This document shows, in pieces, positions 33,511-43,825 of a DNA stretch of 64,000 bases (the stretch's first letter is position 1; each line of letters begins with the position of its first letter). The stretch lies in NCBI GenBank assembly GCA_963931805.1, contig OZ007497.1, forward strand, positions 60,254,603-60,318,602. Direction: 5' to 3'. Position numbers and translations under genes: made by a program. The DNA comes from Microdon myrmicae (taxonomy: Eukaryota; Arthropoda; Insecta; Diptera; Syrphidae). Below the pieces are notes generated by a model. It ran no database searches. It was not told the DNA's origin and saw only the letters and a list, made by a program, of their open reading frames with translations.

Positions 33511-36060
33511 TCTCCAAGCCCCCTCTCCCTCTTCCCATACATTTCCATTCTCTCTGCTGTCTGACAATTTATAGTCAATGAAATTTATGTCATCTATTAA
33601 ATAGAATAACGTTAGCTGTAGCTTACATAAATCCTCCATGTTTAAGGTATCTGTATTCTAATTTCCTTTTTCAACAATTTTGAAGATAATATTCAAAACA
33701 CAACCACTTTCGAATTTGACTTATCTTTTACAGCCATACAATTACAAATTTATATGTAAGGCGCATACTAATTATAATCCTATGAAGTCTGAGGAATCTA
33801 GCTCAATAAAGATTCACCTGTTGCTCATGGGCACATTGTGCAAAGAAAAATTCATTAAACAACATTCCCACAACTTCTTCGCTTACTTTGCCATAATGCA
33901 ACGTCTACCCGATTTTACTGGATGAGTACCCATAAAACCCCATTTATCCACACACACCTTGCGTGACAAACTACAATTTTCTAAGAACCAATCTCGCTAC
34001 CTCTCTCATCTAAATCGGCGTGCCATGAGCACAAGAAAGAGGAAAAACCGCAAACACTTATGTAATCAATCTGCCAAAGAGGTAAAGGTTCACAAATCCA
34101 GTAGCTACTCTAACAATATAAAACAATTACATTCGACTTCATCCAAATGTAGTCAATATCACAATCCATACGTCCGGAGACCTCATCTCCTCCTCAACTA
34201 ACCAACTGAACACTCCACTAGGCATAGAACAAGTACCCTCTTTCAAGGCATGCGGTGAAAAACCGCAGCCCCAACGATGAACATATTCAGCTATGTACAC
34301 AAAGCATCGTCTGGAGACTCCATGTTCGAAATTCGAAGTTGATCATCAGTGCGCGAAAAAATGCGGACGGGGGAACAATTGCAGCTCTTTAGGGTAAGCC
34401 TCCAATTTTGGGGGGCAGTTATAAAATGTACCTGGCCGACCGCCTTGATCAGTTTGTAAGAGTTAATCGTGCAGTTGGGAGCTCCAGCAGCTTACGGTAT
34501 TCGATACAAATCAAAGTATCACGAGTTACATATTATCGCGCGATAAGTCTCCGCAAGTGATCTTTTCACGAAGGCCTCAAAATAGCCTAATCGAGATCGT
34601 TGAAAGTGTCTTTTAATCAAAAGGTAGGACTAGTGTAATATTCTTTTTAAGGTACTTTTCAATTCCCCACACAATTTGTTGTTTGGCTACAGGAAATTAG
34701 GCCAGAAACTACTTTCGTAGAAAATCGAATAGATCGTGATTCGATTTCATAAAAAATCCGCCATCCGTAAGCAAATTAGCTAACGCATGTGTGTCCCAGT
34801 GTTGAGTGTTAAGAATAATTTTCTTTTGTGTGTTCACCTATCGCAATTGTCTCAGCCTAAGTGCACATCGATGAGAGTGTCATATCTTCGCGGCCATGAA
34901 ACTGGCACGAATAATACTTGTGGACAGACTTTCTTTCATGGAATACAAATTTTCTAGTGATCCAACAGCTAGTACACATTTTAAATGAATGGTGACAACA
35001 AGTAATTTTCTTGGATCCAGTGTAAGCGAAGAAAATCTCACCGTCACATCCGTCCATCCTTTGCAGTGTTTGACCCGGATTTTTCAAGAATACGTTCGCG
35101 ACTCGATCCATTTCAGTCTTCCTCAGCCATCTAGAAATTGCAATCATCCAACGACTAATCTGGTGATGCCTGATGTCCCAGTAACATCACTCAGTAGCAT
35201 TGGCACTTTATTACCGCCTATTCTATCTAATAGCGCAACTTGACTTAGACATGAATGAATGCATCAGTAGTTGGTATACACGTATCCCCAGGTAATGATG
35301 CCAATGGTTGACATCCCCTCACTACTGCACTCTCTCGTGATTGATAGTGAAAACTTTTCCTTCTTCAGGTCTGGCCGATTGGTGTTTGCGCCACTTGCAA
35401 CCCACTCGGCCTATGCGTTCCGATGGTGAATAATAATAATAATAATGGTAATAAAACTTGTTCAACAAAAATAAATTGATTTAAAAATAAAACTGAACCG
35501 CAGTAAGGGGAGAAGGAACACTTCAAAAATATTCGAGGTACGATAGTTAAATCCAACCATCGGCCTCAAGTGAAATCGACGTTTAATTGGCAATTGGTTA
35601 CTTTTGTTGCCAGCCGCCCAAGCATTTCACTCCTTCCCATCAGAGTCGGCGTGCCCTCTTAGGCGGGTCGTCAAAGGCACCGATTATATTTCCTCCCATT
35701 TTTGTTGGAGCATGGTGATGAGTCCGGGATTTGAGAACGAGTGTCTGCAAGTTAGATATTTATGTACTTTGCGGTTATTGTTGCTTTTACTGATCCGGTT
35801 ACATGAAAAAATGTAATACAGTGAAACCGGGGATTGGTTATGTAGGCCTACTCAGTGATGGCTAGGAGGTAAGTAAAAGTGATCTTACATTAGTGGGTGG
35901 GGAAGTCACTTTTAAGCGGATTTGAATTGTAAATAGAATACACGTAAATAAGTTGAACCAACTCTATTCTTTAATCAGTTTTAAAGTGAAAATCGAGTTG
36001 TTTTATTTTCTCAAATATTTAACAGGTCACTAAATTTACTCTAGTTAAACGTGGAAGCTT
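33511..36060. other. Unassigned sequence
   Basis: No recognisable gene. The frames at 33680-33925 and 33959-34201 (plus) are Asn/Lys/Ser-rich and match nothing I know; 34857-35243 has overlapping frames on both strands. There is an ATA/AAT run near 35430. Confidence 0.35.
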
Positions 36061-36150
36061 GAATCAAACTGAAAACAATTTCCGCTGTTCCCCAGGGTTC
36101 TAAACTTTCACCCACTCTATTTATTATTAATATAAATGATCTCTTGTACT
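36061..36150 (+). pseudogene. Isolated LINE reverse-transcriptase scrap
   Basis: At 36081-36149 the plus strand reads SAVPQGSKLSPTLFIININD, the signature motif before the catalytic box of LINE reverse transcriptases. Nothing similar continues on either side, so it is a small relic or a chance match to a strong motif; the first is more likely. Confidence 0.55.
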
Positions 36151-36339
36151 AAAGTAGTATTTTCGGCTAACGTCTCGTTGGGTTTTCCACACTTATTGAA
36201 ACACTGTTACCAAGCTGAACGATATGGTTAATATATCATGTCGATGTAGTAGGAGCTCTGTAGCGTTTCCGCCAAACCCTACGGTCTACTTACCTGAAAA
36301 ACCCCCATAACTACTAACCAACTCCCTTAAGTTTGCTAA

Positions 36340-37110
36340 TGCAACAGTATTAGTACCTGTAAATGCTTCACGCATTATATAGATCACCATCTGTAATCAT
36401 AAAATCCCTATAAAGAAAACTTACCTTCATGCATCCCTTCGCATACAATTTTCCGTAAGATTTCTTTGTTTGCTTATTTGATATTCTGAACCAATTCGGT
36501 ACCAGACAAATTCCAGTAAACAAAATAATTCGGATTGCATTCAATGTAACCGTCATGACAGGGACCATAAATATCGCGCCGTCTATTTTCCCAGCCGCGT
36601 CATATACCTTTTCATACACATTGCCTGGCAACCTTTTTTGTTTGTCTTATCAATAAACAACCCAAGCAGCTGCATATAATTAGCGCAATAGACGCCGAAA
36701 CCAAATTCTCCAGCATTTCCTAATGCAAATATGAACCCGGTTTCTACTGCAACCAGAGATGCCATAAACATCCAATTTGCTTTTAGCACCTTTTTCTCCT
36801 AACGTAGAAAATAGCGACGAGGCATCGTGTAAACAATGACCCGCATTACCACCGGCGCATGTGGTCATTTTTCCCTATTGTCCTTGCCGCGTGCCTACTT
36901 TCGAACACATGCAACAACATTGAATCTGTTCGATCGCGCACATATACCACTGCACCACTGGTCACACCCTTAAGAGAAAAGTTTTTCTCTCTCTTCCTTT
37001 TTTTCTTACCAAAAGCATCTCTGCATGAGATGACGATCGTTTAGTCGTAATTCAATCTTCGGAGCGGTCGGGTCGCTCGTCATCCACCGTACCTGCGCAG
37101 GTACGGTGGG
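36340..37110 (-). repeat. Hairpin-rich repeat family, copy 1
   Basis: Read on the minus strand this follows 55139-56035 (plus): a palindrome, then CGACCCGACCGC, TTGAATTACGACT, a hairpin block, ...CGGCAAGGACAA, CGATGCCTCGTCGCTATTTT and GAGAAAAAGGTGCTAA. After that comes a segment whose frames (36368-36631 and 36583-36789) contain a hydrophobic stretch, GAIFMVPVMTVTLNAIRIIL. The two copies keep these frames only in pieces, so I do not call a protein. Hairpins here: AGAGAAAA/TTTTCTCT at 36973-36990 and CATCTC/GAGATG near 37018. The family is not identified. Confidence 0.65.
37084..37109. repeat. Perfect 26-bp palindrome
   Basis: The arm CCACCGTACCTGC is followed without spacer by its exact reverse complement. 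It sits at the terminus of hairpin-rich repeat copy 1. The corresponding place in copy 2 (from 55154) has a stem with different arms (TTCACCG/CGGTGAA around a CG run). Confidence 0.9.
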
Positions 37111-37334
37111 TTAAAACGTTTGTGCCGCAGTTCGTGTGTGGAATGTCTAAGAATCTATTAAAATCAGCCAACACCAGTATAAGTAAGGACCATTCATAAT
37201 AAAAAGTTTAAGTATAAATAGCATCGCCGGAGTGTTTTTGTTTCTGTGTTGTGTTCGCTCGGTCGCGAAGGTCAACCATCGTTTTCTTCCCCCTTGCGTT
37301 GTGAGCAGTGTTCGCGTGAACAATTTATGATGGA

Positions 37335-37379
37335 GGAGGAAGTGAACCTAGTGTCCGTGTTAGGCACATTACTTCCTCC
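37335..37379 (+). repeat. Compound stem-loop H1
   Basis: The outer stem GGAGGAAGT pairs with ACTTCCTCC. The inner stem GTGTC-cgtgtta-GGCAC has four Watson-Crick pairs and one T-G wobble. The stem-loop is preceded by ATGATGGA and followed by CCACAG. Related structures lie at 54787-54831 (minus) and 63285-63301 (minus). Confidence 0.75.
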
Positions 37380-38260
37380 CCACAGCTCCAATGACTCAAA
37401 ATCTAAATAAAAAAAGAAAAAAGACGATCCGTCAAGTCGTTTTTGAGTAATCATGGCCAACACTTTGAAAAACATGATTTTGCAGGAAACGCGATTAAAG
37501 ATTTTATTAACAATTTTTCTGTTAACATTAAAATAATGTATCTTGTATAGAGTCGTACCCTAGATTTTTTTCGGAGTTATTGCACATGTAGGGTTTTTTT
37601 TTTTTTTTTGGGAATTTTAAGCTTACCTCCGTCCCGCGGGTCCTTAATAGCCGGATTGGTCCTTAATGTAGATGTCTGTTCCAGCTGGAGGTGTGAGGGC
37701 GGCGAAAAGGGTGTGTACAACCTCTTTAGCGGGAGCCTCCCCGATGAGCTGATTATCTAACGTGCAATCCTCCCAGGGGCTTTTGTTCCAGACGTTAGTC
37801 CTCGGCAAGTGATGGACGTCAATGGCCTTGGTAGTCGGTGTGGAGTATGGTCGATAGTTATGGCGGTCGAGGAATGAGGATACCCATGGTAGTGAAATAT
37901 TAATGAATAAAAGACGATCCCTTTTGGTTTCTTTTTGTGGTTTATGACGATTTATTGATTTAATTTTTACTTCTTTGACTTGCTGACTTCAGCCGTAAAT
38001 TCGGTCTCCGGGATTGAACTCATGAATCATAAAAAAAAAAATAATAATAATAAAAAATGGGGCGGCGGGAGGCTGACTTTGGCGAGACAAGGACAGATCT
38101 GTCCTTCATCTTGTCTCTGGCTTCTGGTCATCTTGCGATAACCAGAAACACCCACATCCGTGAAGATGTTGGGCTTGGTCTTGAGATATCTGAAAAAGAA
38201 AATGTGGGGGGGGGGGTATCTAAGGATAGTGTGGACAGGGTTAGTTCAAGTGTTCTCTAA

Positions 38261-39259
38261 CTATTTGGATGGAGGGATGGTGGGAAAGAAATCGTACAAG
38301 ACCGGTACGTCTTGAGTGCGGCAGTAAACGCAGATCACGTCTTTGGCGTCTGATGATCTACGCTTTGGTCGGTGTGTGTGTATGTTTGTGCTTTCTTCAG
38401 TTTTGTACTGAAGAAGAAATTGTGATGGTCTGATCCGAAGAGATCGAGAGAGAGAAGGGTCAAGAACGCAAGACTCCCGTACAAGTGGGTTCTCGCTGTT
38501 CTGAATGCTTTCGATGTACTTATATGCTAATTGTAGCAAGTACTCGTCGATAGGGGTAATGGAGGCACCTTCGTATAGGTGAGCGTTCGGGTAATGGCGA
38601 CCGTCAGGCCTTCTAGAGTGGTTGATGCATCTTCTGAGGAGGTTTCTTTCAAAAACTCGAAGTCTTTCCATATGTGCCGAAGATATGCAGGACCATATGA
38701 GAAATGCGTGTGATATTCCAGATCGGATTAGCTGTTTATAGCAGAGAAGCTTAACTTTGGTGTCAACTTTGTTGCTCCACTTCAAAATGTTGTGCAGTTG
38801 CTTAGACCGACCGTGGCCCCTTTGAAGAATGTGGGTCACATGTTTGATGAAATTCATTTTTGGGGTATAGATGACCCCAAGATATTTCATCCTGTCCTGT
38901 GGTCTAATCGTAATACCTCATATTTGTATTCGAATATTCTGTGAATATCGAGAAATAGGTTGGGAGTGTTTACTACTCAGAATTATAGCTACTGCTTTGG
39001 ATGGGTTAAGTCGAATTTTCCATCGACTGTAATACTGATATAGTTCGTTCAGAGGACGGTTGAGTCGGTTTGCTGCGAGTTTAGGGCTTTTAGATGACGT
39101 GTACACCAGGACGTAATCCGCATAGTAAATCTGGTTTACTCTACCATCCACAGGGCGCGGAATATCTGAGGTGTAAATATTAAATAAGATGAGGCCTAGA
39201 ATGGAGCCCTGTGGTACGCCTGCAGCGGCGTCGAAAGTTCGGGAAAGCTTTCCATTCAC
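38261..39259 (-). pseudogene. LINE-C2 reverse transcriptase palm and C-terminus
   Basis: The frame at 38918-39259 reads FDAAAGVPQGSILGLILFNI, then NQIYYADYVLVYT, where the catalytic box YADD has become YADY, losing the second metal-binding Asp. It goes on to YYSRWKIRLNPSKAVAIIL. After a short gap the frame at 38261-38890 gives KYLGVIYTPKMNFIKHVTHI, LRVFERNLLRRCINHSRRP and QLAYKYIESIQNSENP, the Jockey-type C-terminal region. Those last 210 codons are open, which suggests moderate age. Confidence 0.88.
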
Positions 39260-39510
39260 TCGAACTTGGAAGGTTCTGTTTAAAACAAACTGGTAGATGA
39301 TACTACACAGCGTTTTACTGAGGCCAGTATTCAGTCATTTAATAACGAGACCTTCGATACAGGTTGTGTCAAAAGCCTTTTCAATGTCCAAGCTCACCGC
39401 AATGGTGGGTTCCTTATTAAAAAGGCGCACGCAAACGTGGTTTTGAAATATGTTGAGAGCCATGGTGGTGCTATGCGCTCTTCTAAATCCAAAGTGGAAG
39501 TCAGGTCATG

Positions 39511-40474
39511 TCAGGTCAGGTTCCTGTCACTGCTAAATTTATTTAGCTTCTCGTATATGAACTGTTCATATATTTTGCTGATGCAGGTGAGGAACGAAAT
39601 AGGACGAAAGCTTGAGGGGTGATAATTTGGTTTCCCAGCTTTTGCTATTGTGAAGACAACAGTATGCTTCCAAGCTTGGGAAAAGTATCCCATGTTGTAG
39701 GCATGGTTGAGCAGAATGGAGGGCTTTATAAAGAATAAAGCAGAAAGCCTTCGCAACGAGTGGTAGGACATGTTGTCGATATCGGGTGGCTTCTTGGGGT
39801 TTCGAGATTTAAGTGGGTTCTGTAGCCTTTGGTGTGACGAAACCGTGACTATTATCACGTGTGTCATCGAAGTATGCACTGTTAGCTGAGTTGAAGATAA
39901 CTATTGGCTCGTTAAAATTGTCGAATTTATTGTGAACCTCTGAACTAATTATTGCATTCGTTTCCGGGTCGCTATCCTCGAGAGTGAGCTTGTGATTATT
40001 TTCAAAGGTCTCTCCGATGATGTTTGCTTTATTGGCATCATTATTGACAACAAGACCGTTGTTCATGATTGGTCCAGTGATACGAGAGGTGCCACATATC
40101 TTTTTAACATTTTTATAAATGTTCTGGTCCATCTGAATACCCTTCAGTTTGTCTTCCAATTATCGGGTGCGATTGTTTTGGATTCTTTGTTTTATCAGTG
40201 TGCCAATATTGTGAATAATGGCTCGCAATAACGGCTCCCTTTGCGTAAAGCGGTGACGATATCTAATTCTGCAATGCTTTTTACGCTACCGTATGAGACG
40301 AAGAGTGAGGTCGTCAAGGGGAATCTCATAAGTCTTTTCAAGTTTGTACTTCGGGACATGAGTCTCAGAAGTTTCAACTAGAATCTCGTGAAGTCGAGTT
40401 GCAACGTTATTTATCTCAACCGTCGTTAGGTTCCTGTCAGTGAGGAGAGAGAGTTGGTGGAGTTTTTCGTTCAA
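39511..40474 (-). pseudogene. LINE-C2 linker and RT fingers
   Basis: Overlapping frames: 40286-40474 (QLSLLTDRNLTTVEINNVAT), 40195-40377 (SIAELDIVTALRKGSRYCEP), 39809-40159 (VNNDANKANIIGETFENNHK) and 39511-39879. The last carries the first RT motifs in damaged form: LLNHAYNMGYFSQAWKHTVV, AKAGKPNYHPSSFRPISFLT and CISKIYEQFIYEKLN. The order matches Jockey-type ORF2. Frameshifts separate them. Confidence 0.82.
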
Positions 40475-40492
40475 TATAATGTTGAGGTTGTC

Positions 40493-41205
40493 CTAATTTG
40501 TGCGTCCACAATCGGGTATGTATCTGACATGAGCCCGGGATGCTCGATAGCCGCGGATGAACATGGTCACAGCGTTGTGGTCAGATACACCTGCCGATAC
40601 TTGGGGAGGATTGATTTGGGGAAGTAAGTCTTTGGACACAATAAAGATGTCCAGGATGGAGTTGCCTCGGGTACGGACCGTAGGTGCGACCATTTCGAAG
40701 TTGAGGGCATGACAGTTTTCGGTGTACCATTGGAACAACTTTGTGCCGTTTGGGCAAGAGACGGAGTTGTTCCAGTGGGAATGCCTGGAGTTGAAATCGC
40801 CGCATATGATGAAGGGTGTATGTCCCGAGGACGTTATTAATTTGCCGATATGTTCGAGATTAATGGGGCCATTATTGGTTTTATGCGAGTGGTATACGGA
40901 GTATATGTTCACTCTACCATTATTAGCCAGATGCAGTTCAACCCCGGAGACTTCTATTGACTTGAAATGCGGGAGGTCAATAGCTTCATGGCGAAGTTCG
41001 CTATTAACTAGAATACAGGTGCCACCTCCGTTGATGGTGGGGCCGCCAGTGGGGGTTCGATCCCTTCGAATCATTGAAAAGTTTGGGAAGGTGGGACGGA
41101 GTTATGGATGCAACCTAATTTTGGTTACAAGAACCACGTCCGCCCGGTTATCCTTTATGAAGTCAGAGACTATCGCACGCTTTGATAGCGAAACGGGCCG
41201 AATGC
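40493..41205 (-). pseudogene. LINE-C2 APE-type endonuclease
   Basis: The upstream part (41205-41075, broken by a stop) encodes LSKRAIVSDFIKDNRADVVL, the usual opening. The open frame 40493-41074 continues with GPTINGGGTCILVNSELRHE, the active-site segment TPFIICGDFNSRHSHW (Asp and Asn of GDFN present), NSILDIFIVSKDL and PQVSAGVSDHNAVTMFI, where SDHN corresponds to the SDH catalytic motif. The active-site residues visible in this frame are preserved; the start is not. Confidence 0.88.
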
Positions 41206-41758
41206 AAAATGTGCCGCTCTTTTATACTCTGTGGCGACAGAGATTGGTTTAAAATTTTAGTTAAAAATTGGAATTTGATTCTGGGAAGTGGGTGGGAATT
41301 TTTTGAATAAATTTCCGGAAGGAGAAATTATGAAATGCATTTAGAATTAGGCATTTCATAATGTTAATGGTTTTTGGGAATTGAATCAATGCGCGACAAA
41401 TGGACCTTCGGTTAAATTTATTGTGCATATGTTTAAATTTTGGAACATGATTGGTATTATGGGTAAGAGTAAGATAATTGGGAATTGAATCAATGTGCGA
41501 CAAATGGATTTTTGGTTTATTTTGTCGCTCATGTGATTCATATAGAGAAGATATTGGGATTTTGGTTGACGAATTTGGCGGAAGACACACCCATGAAATG
41601 CATTTGAAGATACGCATTTCATGATGTTACCATTCCAGGGAATTGCTCAACGCACAGTATGCACTTAACGTTCGTACTATGACGCATCGTTTGGAGAAAA
41701 GGAATTAGGTTGAAGCTTATTATGAATTGTGTGCGGGTGGTGATTTAGAAACACTACA

Positions 41759-43825
41759 CACACATGCAACATCTGGTTGTAATTTTGGTAACTTTACTTA
41801 CCATAGTGTGGATATATGGACGCTCGATTTCAATTTTCGACTAATAAGGTGGGTCTCGTTTTTGCTCCATAACTTAAAAACAAAATAATATTTTAACAAA
41901 CGGTTTTGGGAATATATTCTACATATAATTTACTAAAAAAAAAAATTGAAAAAAATCGATTTTTTATTCGGTCCTGATGAGAACCTCCCCTTAAGGTATT
42001 CATAACGTTCAAGTCCAAAACTATTTGTTTGGCTTATAGTTCCGCTCTATATCAATGCAACTTTCTTCACAAATAACTTGTGAGCAAAGCTTTACTTCAC
42101 TGACAAATATGGTATATGGCAGTTCTGTTAGTAAATATTTGGTTTAATTGGTTAGTCTAGATATCACTGTGTAATCTATGAACTTGACAACGGTAGTATC
42201 ATTGTTAGGTTATTCTGTTTGTTATTTAAATTATCTAGGATCTTGATATGTGCACTTGGAAACACTGGGTTTTACTCTCCTTTATGAAACACCAACTCCA
42301 AATCACACTTTCCATAGAGTTCACCTCAAAAAATCTAAACACAAGTTTTTTTATTCCAAGCATTTTTTGCACTTATTCACTTCTTGTGTCGTATTTTTTT
42401 TTTTTGCAATATTAGATCCAGAGAAAAGTATTCGGAATTTTTAGTAAAAGCCGGCTCCATTGTTAATTCTTTTCGGGCATGCTCTGCTGTATTCGCCTTG
42501 AACCATTGTTCTTTTATTTTGGTTTTCCGAGGTTTTGGCATTGAAAAACCGATGCATGAATTTGTTGCGGGTTGTTTGCTCTCCGCTAACATGATTAAAA
42601 GAAACACTCAAGGTTTCTTATTTCAATATTATTTTTTTTTTTTTTTGAATTCACAATTAAAAAGATTAATTTCAATCCTTACAAAATTTGCTACAGGGAA
42701 TAATAATTGTTTTTTGACGACACAACTCGCGCTTTTAAAAAAGAAAAAAAAACACTCGGGGATCCAATAAACCAAGTGTAGCTCGCCTTTCATCGCTAAG
42801 GTCAAATTGCGATCGGTTGTGATTTGTTGAAGAAAAATTCCTTGAAGAGTAGACAAGATTTACCGTGCGCTTCGAATATGCGCATTTGAACAAAACTTCC
42901 CGGCAACAATGATCATAAAATAAAAATGAGGGGATAGTAGGGTTTTAGAAAACACTTCACTTAAATAATTCCATACATTTATGCAGCAATTATAATCCCC
43001 AGGTCTCCGTACGCCCACCCACGCTATTCTTCGCTGTTATAAACGATTTCTTATTCGATCTCAATTAGATGTAATTGGGATTATCTGGCCGAGTAGAATT
43101 CAAAGCTTCTAAAACCAAATGCTACTTTTTTCATCAAAGACGGATCGGAGCACGGTGTCGAATAATAACAATTACATCGTCGAAGCCACGAACTATCAAT
43201 TCTTGACACTCACCTTAATTCGACTCTTCATTGGAACGACCATATATTTGAAACTACGCCAAATGTATGAGTTTTCTTAGGAGACTCAAGAAACACTTCA
43301 CTCCATACAACATGGCCAGACGTTACAAAGCATCTATTCGATCTAAACTGCCTATAAATTTTCAAATTTAGCCAGGCATATATAATACAGCCCTGCAAAT
43401 CTACGACGGGATGCGAAAATAAGCATTAAAATCCATTTGGCAACCCAGCGTAAATCTTGAATTATTACTAAAACGTAGAAACAAATCATTCTGTTTACGT
43501 CTTTTCTAAAATTAGGTTCGCGCGACTTGATAAATCGAACTTAGAGAATGCATTTCATCGATCCAAACATTTTCTGATGAACCCCTCACCCAGAGAGAGC
43601 AAATCAAATCCCCTAAAGCACTGAGATTTTCTCTTTGGGCGAACTACATACGCATAAATTTCTCCACCTAATCGTTTGTTGCTCTTCATTATAATCCCCA
43701 TATATTCAAGAACAATGTTCATCGATACAGCCTGTCCTTAATCCCTCCTTCTTCTTCCACTATTGAAAATATAATAATACAAAGCCCTGTGGAACACCAA
43801 CCATATTTTTTCTTGTATTCTCAAT
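41759..43825. other. Unassigned sequence
   Basis: AT-rich DNA with several homopolymer runs (about 42395 and 42630). Frames at 42377-42607 and 42384-42770 lie opposite each other and match no family. No gene is called. Confidence 0.35.

Larger units (their letters stand above)
38035..41205 (-). mobile_element. LINE-C2: Jockey-like LINE, near-complete ORF2
   Basis: ORF2 can be followed from about 41200 to 38261 on the minus strand in several frames. It has the endonuclease (40493-41074), a linker and RT fingers (39511-40474), the RT palm (38918-39259) and the C-terminus (38261-38890). No ORF1 is present. The 3'UTR (38047-38260) ends in a T-rich and TTA-repeat tract on the sense strand, not in poly(A). 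Other copies are at 2872-3907 and, as 3' scraps, 6725-6945 and 62411-62645. A (G) run lies at about 38205. Frameshifts and a YADD mutation make it inactive. Confidence 0.85.
37592..41758 (-). mobile_element. LTR-beta interrupted by LINE-C2
   Basis: LTR-beta on the minus strand starts at 41758 (TGTAGTG). It has two hairpin units (41379-41440 and 41483-41542) and TATAAAAG (41219-41226). It is then broken by LINE-C2 and resumes at about 38034 with the R/U5-like part (TCAATCCCGGAGACCGAAT), ending near 37610 beside a T-run (37592-37608). The flanking LTR pieces match LTR-alpha on both sides of its own LINE-C copy. Whether these are solo LTRs hit by LINEs or part of the LINE units cannot be settled by eye. 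Confidence 0.55.

Noticed and set aside
33680..34201. Two plus-strand frames of about 80 codons
   Set aside because: Asn/Ser/Lys-rich, no motif, no upstream promoter signal or splice structure I can support.
36368..36789. Possible membrane protein shared with 55558-55952
   Set aside because: The two copies share DNA, but the frames overlap in different phases, are short, and have no start or end in common. More likely sequence of a repeat than a gene.
37328..37408. Short ORF starting ATGGAGGAGGAAGT at H1
   Set aside because: The related copy at 54.8 kb meets a stop within a few codons, so coding is not conserved; the stem-loop explains the conservation better.
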